Under the pieces are notes generated by a model, which saw only the letters and a list, made by a program, of their open reading frames with translations, ran no database searches and was not told the DNA's origin. Made by a program: the position numbers and the translations under genes. A stretch of DNA of 64,000 nt from Flavobacterium gilvum (GTDB taxonomy: Bacteria > Bacteroidota > Bacteroidia > Flavobacteriales > Flavobacteriaceae), in contig NZ_CP017479.1 in NCBI RefSeq assembly GCF_001761465.1, positions 3,906,001-3,970,000 of the forward strand, written 5' to 3'. Position 1 is the stretch's first letter, and every line of letters begins with the position of its first letter. Shown one piece after another: positions 9,680 through 17,398 of the stretch.

Positions 9680-9845
9680 AACATATAAGTCATATAAGTT
9701 AGTTACTTAAGTAGTTTGTCATTTCAGTAATTAAAAAGAGAATATAAGTAAAATGTGTGTTTTAAAAGTCGGTATGACTTTGCTCGAATGAACTATTGCT
9801 CTTACTTATTTTAATCGAATAAAAAACTTATATGACTTATATGTT
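9680..9845. repeat. Perfect 21-bp inverted repeat in the leader of the 9880 gene
   Basis: Arms 9680-9700 and 9825-9845 are exact reverse complements built from the words ATATAAGTC and ATATAAG. They are separated by 124 nt, and the right arm ends 34 bp before the ATG. If the promoter at 9603-9648 is right, both arms lie in the 5' leader and could pair in the mRNA. No reading frame is supported between 9515 and 9879. Confidence 0.8.
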
Positions 9846-9879
9846 TCAAAAATATTACTAACCAACTTCACTTTAAACC

Positions 9880-11511
9880 ATGATGACATTTAAACCAAAA
9901 CAAAGAAGAAACAAATCCATTTTTATCAATGTATTTATGTTGACTTTAATAATTTGTGGAAGCACATTTTATTCGGCAAAATCACAAACATTGAACATCA
10001 AAAATGATGTGTTTTGGTACACCAAAAATAAACTTCCGATAAATAGTCAGGGTGGCGGAATCTTCACATTTCCCGACCCGAAAACAGGCGAAAAAAAATA
10101 TTATTGGTATGGAGTCTATTACAAAGAAGCCGATACCTATCGTGACGATCCTTCTGTTACACTAAAAAATAACACATTCGAATCGGTTACTTGTTACAGC
10201 TCAACCGACTTGGTAAACTGGACGTTTGAGGCAAATGTTTTGACCAATGACGAACTCAAAAAACAACCTGATTACCGCAAAACCTGGGTTGGGCGTTTGG
10301 GTGTTGCTTATATTCCAGAAATAAAAAAATACGCGATGTTTGTGCAACACGGTGGTGAAGTATTGATTACCGTTTCGGACTCTCCAACCGGGCAGTTTAC
10401 GTGGCATCAGCAAATAAGCATGAAAGAAATGATAGGCACGACCAACACCGGCGATCAAACCGTTTTTACCGACGATAACGGAAAATCCTATCTTATTTAC
10501 AGTTATGGGCAAGGCCGAAATAAAATTTACGTTTCGGAGATTGGCATGAAAAACGGTATGGTAAACCTGCTGGATTGCACCGAAGTTTTCAAGGGCGAAA
10601 ACCGTGAAGGAAACTGTATGTTCAAATACAAAAACAAATATTACCTCGCCGCTTCTAATATTTATGGTTGGGATTCTTCACTCGCCTATTACTTAGTTTC
10701 CGACAATATCCGAGGGCCTTATGAAGCTAAACAGGGAATGATGGTCATGAATGGTTGTGCCGATGATTATGCGCATGTGACCCAAACCGGATTTTTTGTT
10801 ACACTAAAAGGAAGCAAACAGGAAACAGTGGTGTATTGTGGTGACCGCTGGGCAAATTTTGCCGGAAACGGATTGGGATATAACCAATGGTTTCCGCTTT
10901 CGTTTGAAGGGCATACGCCTTATTTTAATTCGCTTGGTTCTTGGAATCTTAATGTCAAAACAGGAGAATGGAACGTGGCTCCCGACAATAATTTTGTCAA
11001 AAACGGAAGCTTTGAGGCTGACCGCAGAACCGTTCCAAATCCAGTAAAACCAAGACAATCATTTATGACGGGTTGGAACAACAAAGTTATTGAAGGCAAT
11101 CAAATTAGTTTTGATACAATTACTTCACCATACACCAACCATGAAAATAGTGAAAGCGACAGAAAAATAGTTATTGGCGAAAAAAGCCTGTCCATAAGCG
11201 ACAAAGTGAATTTTAAACGGGAAGTGTCACAAACCATAACATCGTCTCCTTTTGTAAAACTCGAAAAAGGAAGTTACTCGCTGACTGCCAGAGTCAAAAA
11301 CGGCGGAAAATTTACCCAACTCGAAATGTACGCCACCAGTAACGAAAAAACCCTGAAATACAAAATCACTGAAGAAAATACCGAATGGAAAACTATCAAA
11401 ATAGAAAACATAAAAGTGGAAAACGAGAAAGTGATAATTGGATTCTTGGCTAATGGTTCTGCGAATGCTTTTTGCTATGTCGATGATATTTCGCTTGTGA
11501 AAAACAGGTAA
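9880..11511 (+). CDS. GH43-like (subfamily-24-like) galactanase with C-terminal carbohydrate-binding domain
   Basis: The 543-residue exported protein has a signal peptide after a basic N-terminus (to about residue 36, SAKSQ). A beta-propeller follows (NSQGGGIFTF, KKYYWYGVYY, CYSSTDLVNW, GDQTVFTDD, REGNCMFK, HVTQTGFF). Glu243 and Gln302 fit the acid and base-like Gln positions of GH43_24, though 59 apart instead of 55. Residues about 370-543, beginning NNFVKNGSFEADRR, look like a CBM4/9-type beta-sandwich. It is divergently transcribed from the other galactanase-type GH43 and carries its own copy of the PUL operator. Likely activity is on beta-1,3-galactan or a related side chain; specificity is unproven. 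Confidence 0.75.
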   Translation: MMTFKPKQRRNKSIFINVFMLTLIICGSTFYSAKSQTLNIKNDVFWYTKNKLPINSQGGGIFTFPDPKTGEKKYYWYGVYYKEADTYRDDPSVTLKNNTFESVTCYSSTDLVNWTFEANVLTNDELKKQPDYRKTWVGRLGVAYIPEIKKYAMFVQHGGEVLITVSDSPTGQFTWHQQISMKEMIGTTNTGDQTVFTDDNGKSYLIYSYGQGRNKIYVSEIGMKNGMVNLLDCTEVFKGENREGNCMFKYKNKYYLAASNIYGWDSSLAYYLVSDNIRGPYEAKQGMMVMNGCADDYAHVTQTGFFVTLKGSKQETVVYCGDRWANFAGNGLGYNQWFPLSFEGHTPYFNSLGSWNLNVKTGEWNVAPDNNFVKNGSFEADRRTVPNPVKPRQSFMTGWNNKVIEGNQISFDTITSPYTNHENSESDRKIVIGEKSLSISDKVNFKREVSQTITSSPFVKLEKGSYSLTARVKNGGKFTQLEMYATSNEKTLKYKITEENTEWKTIKIENIKVENEKVIIGFLANGSANAFCYVDDISLVKNR

Positions 11512-11530
11512 AATTTGATTGCGAATTGAG

Positions 11531-11623
11531 CCACGGATTTTTACGGATAAAGCGGATTGGCACAGATTATTTATTAGAAATCAATAAAATCCGTGACATC
11601 CGTGACATCCGTGACATCCGTGG
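11531..11623. repeat. Tandem and inverted CCACGGAT / ATCCGTGAC repeats
   Basis: Nine-base unit ATCCGTGAC occurs three times in tandem (11589-11615) plus ATCCGTGG, and its complement CCACGGAT lies at 11531-11538. The region is non-coding and resembles the 'ccacggat...' intergenic repeats of flavobacteria. Confidence 0.75.
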
Positions 11624-11701
11624 TTAATTTTGGAATTCAGTTTGATTTTGTAAAAAGTAAGGTTATTAATTAAGGATAAAAATTGTCATAAAATATAAAG
11701 C

Positions 11702-11731
11702 AAAAATGAGGCTCGCAAGCCTCATTTTTTG
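11702..11731. terminator. Bidirectional intrinsic terminator
   Basis: Stem AAAAATGAGGCT with loop CGC and complement AGCCTCATTTTTT lies between two convergent genes. A-rich and T-rich flanks allow use in both directions. Confidence 0.85.
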
Positions 11732-11748
11732 TTTAAACTAATCAAAAA

Positions 11749-13083
11749 CTATTTCCTATTCAGCCACTCCTTCGGCACATTAACAATACAAATATTCATC
11801 GTGCGATTGTCCTCGGAAAGCATCGCCGATTGAATTTCAATTTTGGTTCCGTCCCTGTTAAAAGTCGGGTGAATGTGGTCAGCAGCGGTTTCTTTGTGGC
11901 CTGTTGTAAGCATCATCATTTCATTGGTTTTGCGGTCAATCAGGTAGAGACTTCTTGAAAAATCATCACCAACTGCCCATCTACCGTCTGCAGAACCATG
12001 AACGTGCCACAAACCGCTACCGCTTTTGGTTTGTCCTGCAATAATCATTTCTCGGGTTCTCAAATTCACAATTGCCAAACCAGTAGGTTTTTCGCGAGTA
12101 CCCGTAGCTCCCCAATTGCTTTCCTGTCCGGGATTCACCGGGTTGCGTATCTCGCCGTTTTTGGCAGCTTCCACCGGAGCTTCTTTCTCTATATCAATTT
12201 TTCGGTGTCCCATAATCGCCATTGCCACCTCATCTTTGCCAATTACCGCTTCGTGAGTCACCCACTCATAATCGGCTTCGGGATACAGCGGTCGCAAACC
12301 CGAACCGTCTGCCATCACCGTCCAAGTGCGTTGTGGCGACTTCCCTCCTGTTTCCCAGCAAAAAACAATCTCGCCCGGATTCCAAATATTCGACTGAATA
12401 TGTCCCACCTGAAAAGGTACCGAAACCACATGTTTCAACTCTCCTGTTTTAATATTCATACTGCCAATTCCTCCCGGCCCTGCACCCATGTTGCGTGGGC
12501 CAAAACTTTTTTCGATTACAACATCGGGTTTTAGGTATTTGGCCGCTTCTTCTTTTCCTTCCCTGAAATACACCCAATCTTCATTGGCATCCAAAGCCAT
12601 ATCACCCGAAGCACCCATTCCTGCTTTTGTGATTCCGCAAACTCTTTCATAAGCCGAAACAGGTTTCATTTTCCCCGCTTGGCTGTCTTTGAAAACTGCA
12701 TCCAGATTGACCTCCATAACCTTCATTTTGTCCTCGCCAGCATTGCGCATAAAATACAGTTTCATCGACTTTTGCGCCATACACAGTGTTCCGGTATAAC
12801 CGCCTTCGGTAACCTGAACCATCACGCCTGTTTTTTCATTGACCGCCAAGGCTTCGCCATTGGCTCTTTTGGTTCTGAAAATAAGCCATTCCCCATCAGC
12901 AGTCCATTGCGGATGCGTTGGATAGGTTTTGGAATCCCCTGCCGATTTGGTGGTCAAAAAAATTAATTCCTGTCCCGTTACCGGATCTTTTATGATCTTC
13001 TTTTCTGATGGAAAACGAGTTCCAATCTGACTAAAAGAGGCAACGGTAACCAATAAAAAAAGTGTATTAAAAACTGTCTTCAT
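11749..13083 (-). CDS. PL22 oligogalacturonate lyase, exported form
   Basis: The 444-residue protein has the seven-bladed propeller layout of oligogalacturonate lyases. Landmarks are THPQWTADGEWLIF, GHIQSNIWNPGEIVF, EWVTHEAVIG, LWHVHGSADGRWAVGDD and DHIHPTFNRDG. The His-rich motifs (HIQ, THE, HVH, HIH) are the likely Mn-binding ligands. Family enzymes cleave di- and trigalacturonate to 4-deoxy-5-ketouronate. An N-terminal signal peptide (MKTVFNTLFLLVTVASFSQ) sends this one to the periplasm, while enterobacterial members are cytoplasmic. It follows GH105 by only 3 bp, so the operon would process unsaturated uronides in the same compartment. Confidence 0.85.
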   Translation of the reverse strand: MKTVFNTLFLLVTVASFSQIGTRFPSEKKIIKDPVTGQELIFLTTKSAGDSKTYPTHPQWTADGEWLIFRTKRANGEALAVNEKTGVMVQVTEGGYTGTLCMAQKSMKLYFMRNAGEDKMKVMEVNLDAVFKDSQAGKMKPVSAYERVCGITKAGMGASGDMALDANEDWVYFREGKEEAAKYLKPDVVIEKSFGPRNMGAGPGGIGSMNIKTGELKHVVSVPFQVGHIQSNIWNPGEIVFCWETGGKSPQRTWTVMADGSGLRPLYPEADYEWVTHEAVIGKDEVAMAIMGHRKIDIEKEAPVEAAKNGEIRNPVNPGQESNWGATGTREKPTGLAIVNLRTREMIIAGQTKSGSGLWHVHGSADGRWAVGDDFSRSLYLIDRKTNEMMMLTTGHKETAADHIHPTFNRDGTKIEIQSAMLSEDNRTMNICIVNVPKEWLNRK

Positions 13084-13086
13084 TTC

Positions 13087-14439
13087 TTACTTTGATGTGT
13101 TATCTTTCCCTTCAACTTTCAACTGCATGGCACTGTCGTTTATGTGGAATTGATTTCCTTTCAGCAACAGCATCACTTCTGCTCCAGCCAGCAAAACAGG
13201 ACCATAACCGTGCGCAGCAAAAACATTTACAGGTCGGTAATAATAAAATGCCGGATCAAATCCCATACCGGTTCCCACACAAGTTCCTTCTACTTGTCCT
13301 TTATCATTTACTTTGGTTGACACGGCATTCCAACCCAATAATACAGCAGGGCCATAAGTCATTTTGTCAACATAGCCACGATTAATGGCTCTCGCAATCG
13401 AATAGGTATAAATCGCTGTTGCCGATGTTTCCAAATACGTATCATTTCTGTCCAATAATTGATGCCAAAATCCAGTTCCGTCCTGATATTGAACCAACCC
13501 TTTGATATGTTTTTGCAACTGCGCCAATACCTGCGGATATCCCGGATGATTTTTTGGCAGCACTTCCAGTAATTCTACCATAGCCATCACCGCCCAACCA
13601 TTGGCTCTGCCCCAATGAAATTCAGGGTGGTCTTTCATAGACTCTACCCAACCGTGCATGTAAATCCCTTTTTGCTCATTAAACATTCTTGCTGAAAACT
13701 GATTTACCTGCTTTACAGCATCGTCAAAATATTTCACATCGCCTGTATAAGCACCCATTTGTGCCAATGCAGGAACACTCATAAACATATCGTCCAACCA
13801 AAGCGAGTTGTCCTGTGGTCTGTTTCGTGCCAAAGTTCCATCCTTCAACCTGAATTGTTTATTACTGATGAAATCAATATAATTTTTAACCAAAGGGTCA
13901 ATATTTGCTTTCAGCCCTTCTTTTTTTGCTTTTATAAAAGCAGCACAAAGTGCTCCTGCAAAATCCAGTGCTTCGGGATGCAGGGTTTTAATCATATCTT
14001 TATCTTTGATATTCACTTCCTTATAATTCTCGGCCACATCTGCAATTAGCTGCATTCGCTTCGTATTATAATCGGCAAAATATTTTTCACCCGTAGCTTT
14101 TGCAGCCAAAGTCATTCCTGCATAGGTAACTCCCCATTCGTAACTCGTCAGTCTAAAAGCACCAGGTTCAAACATAATGTTTTCATTGCCCTTTTTATAA
14201 TTGGTGATTTCGGCTTTTGTATCAGCATTTATGATTTTCGAAGCTGTGTTTTTGTCCAAAAAACCATAAATCCTGTCCAAAACCGCTTTTATGTCTCCTT
14301 GCTGCGGAACCACATACGGGGTTGGATAATTGGGTTTCATCAAATGCAATGGTGCTGTTGCATCGTTAACTTGGGCAATAGCCACGTTAAATACTCCAAG
14401 CGAGAACAGGACTAAAGCTTTGGCATATGTTTTTTTCAT
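13087..14439 (-). CDS. GH105 unsaturated rhamnogalacturonyl/uronyl hydrolase
   Basis: The 450-residue protein has a signal peptide (to about residue 22, VAIAQ) and an alpha/alpha6-barrel. GH105/GH88 motifs are YEWGVTYAGM, DNSLWLDDMFMSVP (candidate catalytic Asp), HGWVESMKDHPEFHWGRANGWAVMA and YLETSATAIYTY. These enzymes hydrolyse the 4,5-unsaturated uronic acid left at oligosaccharide ends by polysaccharide lyases. It probably works with the adjacent PL22 lyase. It lies downstream of the DUF4861 gene, separated by a hairpin repeat element, and its transcript probably begins at the operator upstream of the CBM9-PKD gene. Confidence 0.88.
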   Translation of the reverse strand: MKKTYAKALVLFSLGVFNVAIAQVNDATAPLHLMKPNYPTPYVVPQQGDIKAVLDRIYGFLDKNTASKIINADTKAEITNYKKGNENIMFEPGAFRLTSYEWGVTYAGMTLAAKATGEKYFADYNTKRMQLIADVAENYKEVNIKDKDMIKTLHPEALDFAGALCAAFIKAKKEGLKANIDPLVKNYIDFISNKQFRLKDGTLARNRPQDNSLWLDDMFMSVPALAQMGAYTGDVKYFDDAVKQVNQFSARMFNEQKGIYMHGWVESMKDHPEFHWGRANGWAVMAMVELLEVLPKNHPGYPQVLAQLQKHIKGLVQYQDGTGFWHQLLDRNDTYLETSATAIYTYSIARAINRGYVDKMTYGPAVLLGWNAVSTKVNDKGQVEGTCVGTGMGFDPAFYYYRPVNVFAAHGYGPVLLAGAEVMLLLKGNQFHINDSAMQLKVEGKDNTSK

Positions 14440-14489
14440 TGGTTAGAAATTAAAATTATTATTTGTATACTGGTTCTAATTATTAATTT

Positions 14490-14634
14490 GGAGCAGAATG
14501 ATTTAGCCTTTTCAGTAAGCATTTGTCCCGCTATCCGTTGCAATCTTTTTATTTTTAAAGAAAAAATAAAAAGGATTTTCACTTCTATCGGGGCTAAAAA
14601 GAGCGATTTGGCTTTTTTGACATCATCCCAAAAA
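14490..14634 (-). repeat. Interspersed hairpin element, copy 2
   Basis: This is the reverse-orientation partner of 6481-6635: the minus strand reads TTTTTGGGATGA, then TTTTTAGCCCCGATAGAAGTG, AAATCC, a short AT-rich stem, GATTGCAACGGATAGCGGGAC and TTCTGCTCC. It is non-coding and fills most of the 263-bp gap between the DUF4861 and GH105 genes. Confidence 0.8.
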
Positions 14635-14702
14635 GCACTGAATCTGTTTGTAATTCAGACCTAAGAGGTTTTAAAAACCTGTTAGATCTCAAACTCAAAT
14701 AT

Positions 14703-15992
14703 TTATTTTGCCTCAACAACAATTTTTACAGAAAGCTCTTTTGCCAAATTAGTTACATATTTGGTAAAAAAGTTCGAATCCTCAAAACCTTTATCTGCAC
14801 TCAATTCCCATCCGGCAACGGCATAATAACTGATTTCCTTGTTGTTTTCAAGAGGTAATTCTGCCAAATAACTGTCTGTTAACTGTCCTTTTTTAGGAGC
14901 TTCGAGGTAACCTTGATACCCTATTTTAGGTACCAAAATTGCGCTTCCTAAAATCCACTCGCGATTGTAGGTTAGTCTGTCATGCAGAAAGAGACACACA
15001 AAATCCCCAGCGTCTACCACTCCCACACTTCTCTGATTGTTGATATTTGATAGCGCCACAAGAAAAGTTTCATTCCCTTTAAGACCACTAATTGAAACTG
15101 TGTTTTTGTAGGCATACATTCCCGGCCAAATTGATGTTGTCTCATGAACTTGGTATTTGTTCCCCGAAGCTTCCCAGTTTTGATAATCATAACTTAAAAC
15201 CGAATTTACCGGTCCTTCACTCACGATTTTAAAAGTCGTTTTCTCGACATTATTCACTGAATCGGTTCCCAGAATCCCTAGTCTTTTGATTTCATTATTA
15301 ATCAATAAGGCATAGCCTCCCAATCCAACTGAACTCCCTACTGGAAAAACATCTCTTCCCCAATCGTACATTTGGTGGTAATTATCCTCTACCGCTCCTT
15401 TATCATTAATACCCACATTTTCTGGAGTAATAGCAGGAAGCTTTTTTCCAAAAACATCTTTGGCATTTCGACCATCCAAATAATGCCTAAAACCTACTTT
15501 ATCATTCTCCCAAGTTGGCCCATCGGTTTGATAACGTTGATAGCCCAATGCCTTATACACTTCGTTGGCAGGCAAAACCTCTTCGGTAGCAGGTTTTACT
15601 GGTTCATCTTTTCCTGCTCTTTTCCCGAAACGAACACTGGTCCGAACAGGAAATTTTGGTACATCTTTAACCCATTTCAACTGAACTATTTTCTTTTCTT
15701 TGGCCGAAAAATCTGTTACCAAAAATAGTTCGTCCCATTTTCCGTCTCCATCCAAATCATTAACCTGAGATGGAATCGGTTCATTTTTATAGCTCAAAAG
15801 CGGAAAATCCTTTGCTATTCCTTTTTTGTCAATAACACTTCTTTTTATCGTTACCGCTTTATCCGTCAGTTTCATATCCGAGTCGTTGGATAACGTCACT
15901 GTAGAAATTACCCCATTCTGCTGTGCTCTGCAACTCATAATCGACAATACCGCCAAAGCTATCGGTACGAATAATTTAAAATTAGATTTCAT
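14703..15992 (-). CDS. DUF4861 family protein (PUL-associated, function unknown)
   Basis: The 429-residue exported protein has a lipoprotein-like N-terminus (SIMSCRAQ, Cys about 21). The body matches the DUF4861 family found in pectin and ulvan PULs: SQVNDLDGDGKWDELFLVTDF, GPTWENDKVGFRHYLDGRNAKD, YHQMYDWGRDVFPVG, and a C-terminal AVAGWE. The fold is expected to be all-beta. It is a candidate uncharacterised carbohydrate-active enzyme or binding protein: conserved His, Asp and Trp residues cluster in FRHYLDGR and MYDWGRD. It follows the CBM9-PKD gene by 47 bp and precedes GH105 and PL22. Confidence 0.7.
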   Translation of the reverse strand: MKSNFKLFVPIALAVLSIMSCRAQQNGVISTVTLSNDSDMKLTDKAVTIKRSVIDKKGIAKDFPLLSYKNEPIPSQVNDLDGDGKWDELFLVTDFSAKEKKIVQLKWVKDVPKFPVRTSVRFGKRAGKDEPVKPATEEVLPANEVYKALGYQRYQTDGPTWENDKVGFRHYLDGRNAKDVFGKKLPAITPENVGINDKGAVEDNYHQMYDWGRDVFPVGSSVGLGGYALLINNEIKRLGILGTDSVNNVEKTTFKIVSEGPVNSVLSYDYQNWEASGNKYQVHETTSIWPGMYAYKNTVSISGLKGNETFLVALSNINNQRSVGVVDAGDFVCLFLHDRLTYNREWILGSAILVPKIGYQGYLEAPKKGQLTDSYLAELPLENNKEISYYAVAGWELSADKGFEDSNFFTKYVTNLAKELSVKIVVEAK

Positions 15993-16039
15993 TTTATTGT
16001 TTAAGTTTTTTTATGTTTAAGTTTTGCGAATCGACTTTT

Positions 16040-17122
16040 CTATTTCACCGCCACATCCCATATTTTAGACATTCTCGACTTTCCTTTTGGTCCTTCGATG
16101 TATAAAACAACAATGTATTTCCCAGCCTCTTTGTATTGATGTATAGGATTTTGTTCCGTTGAAGTCGTACCGTCACCAAAATCCCATTTCCAGGATTTGA
16201 TTTCCCCTTCTGATTGGTCGATAAAAGCAACCATTCTTCGGTTCATGTCAACTGTGTAAAATTTCCATTTTGCAACAATGTCTTTTTTAAATTCTTTTTC
16301 CAATGGCATCAGCTTAAAAGGCAGACTATAATCGGCATTTCCATACATTTTGTGTTCTTTGGATAAATTCCAAAATCCGTTGTTGGCTTCTTTATTTACA
16401 TCGTCATAATCAATAATTGCCCAACAAAGTCCAATGTTTTTGTTTTCTTCCAAAATAGATTCCACCGCTCTTTTGGGATCGTTTCCAGCATAGTCAAAAG
16501 GCGTAATCCAAAATTCCAGTGTCAACTTCCCCGATTCGCCCGGTTTAAAATTATAATGTGTCGCGGCATTCGCATACGGCAATTCCTTTATCCACGGCTG
16601 ACTGCCCCAAACCAGCGTCCAGTCTTTGCCTTCTGCGGGAGTAAAAATATGATAATTTTGGGCATGAACTCCGTGATACGAAAAATAAGCGTCCATCGTA
16701 TTCGTCAATGCTTTATTGGGATGAAAACGGTCAATGAACGGCCCACCAGATTGATCGGCATCGACAATCAATTCGAAAGTGTCATTATGAAGTCCTGGCA
16801 ACGAAAAATCCCAATAATCATCGTAGGCTTCATATAAAAAATACAGACGGTTCAAACCTTTTACCCAAGCGACTTTTACCTTTACATCCAGATTTTTTGG
16901 ATCAGCCTTGGACTGTTTTCCGCTGTCTTCCCAAAGTTCATTCATCCCAACGGTATAAGTCTCGGGAACCATCTTCCAATCATCGGCATTTCCGTCTATT
17001 GTTGGAATTTTATTGGCCGGAAATTGAAAAACTTTAAACATTCTCGTGTCCTGTGACCAACATTGGATTCCGAAAAACAGCAACAAAAATACTATCAGTA
17101 TATTTTTTTTACTTGGTATCAT
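16040..17122 (-). CDS. Exported CBM9-like protein with C-terminal PKD domain
   Basis: The product is 360 residues from ATG 17122; a TTG 21 bases upstream is in frame but gives a poorer signal peptide. After the signal peptide (FFGIQCWSQ), residues to about 260 resemble a CBM9/DOMON-type sugar-binding fold (IPTIDGNADDWKMV, RLYFLYEAYDD, NDTFELIVDADQSGG, LTLEFWITPFDYAG). The last 75 residues form a PKD domain (WKWDFGDGTTSTEQNP, HQYKEAGKY). No catalytic motif is obvious, so it probably binds substrate at the cell surface, though some CBM9-like domains occur in uncharacterised enzymes. It is first in the operon with DUF4861, GH105 and PL22. Confidence 0.72.
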   Translation of the reverse strand: MIPSKKNILIVFLLLFFGIQCWSQDTRMFKVFQFPANKIPTIDGNADDWKMVPETYTVGMNELWEDSGKQSKADPKNLDVKVKVAWVKGLNRLYFLYEAYDDYWDFSLPGLHNDTFELIVDADQSGGPFIDRFHPNKALTNTMDAYFSYHGVHAQNYHIFTPAEGKDWTLVWGSQPWIKELPYANAATHYNFKPGESGKLTLEFWITPFDYAGNDPKRAVESILEENKNIGLCWAIIDYDDVNKEANNGFWNLSKEHKMYGNADYSLPFKLMPLEKEFKKDIVAKWKFYTVDMNRRMVAFIDQSEGEIKSWKWDFGDGTTSTEQNPIHQYKEAGKYIVVLYIEGPKGKSRMSKIWDVAVK

Positions 17123-17226
17123 CTGGTAATTTATTTGAATCAAAAAGCTTTTTTAAATTACAACTTTAGAATATATATCCCTTTATTTTTTTGCAAGATT
17201 TGGGGACTTTCATATAAGGCAACTTC

Positions 17227-17272
17227 CAAATATATTCATTAAAAATAGTTTTACTGTCCTGTAGCATAGGGT
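17227..17272 (-). promoter_or_regulatory. PUL operator-promoter F for CBM9-PKD/DUF4861/GH105/PL22 operon
   Basis: On the minus strand ACCCTATGCTACAGGACA (17272-17255), 20 bp, TATATTTG (17234-17227). The upstream half-site is degenerate, but the downstream half-site, the spacing and the -7 box agree with the six other sites. The predicted leader is about 100 nt. Confidence 0.6.
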
Positions 17273-17310
17273 TCTCGAAAACATCAAATATCACGGTAGT
17301 ATTTTTAAAA

Positions 17311-17368
17311 AAACAGCGAAAATCTGCGAAGTCTGCGAGCTTTTTTTTCACGCTGACTTCGCTGACTT
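17311..17368. repeat. Imperfect GCGAAGTCTGCGAG inverted repeat
   Basis: TCTGCGAAGTCTGCGAG is followed by a T-tract and GCTGACTTCGCTGAC, which pairs imperfectly with it. It lies in the 276-bp gene-free stretch between two PUL operons (17123-17398) and could act as a weak terminator or transcript-end hairpin. It is similar in wording to other flavobacterial intergenic repeats. Confidence 0.5.
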
Positions 17369-17398
17369 TCCCAGATAAAACTAATTAATCCGACAATA

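Noticed and set aside
11589..11623. ATCCGTGAC repeats as a CRISPR-like array
   Set aside because: Units are nine bases and directly abut with no spacers; there is no cas gene. It is a simple tandem repeat.
11998..12534. Plus-strand 178-codon frame opposite the PL22 gene
   Set aside because: It is antisense to a well-supported gene, has no recognisable domain and an unlikely composition; a shadow frame.
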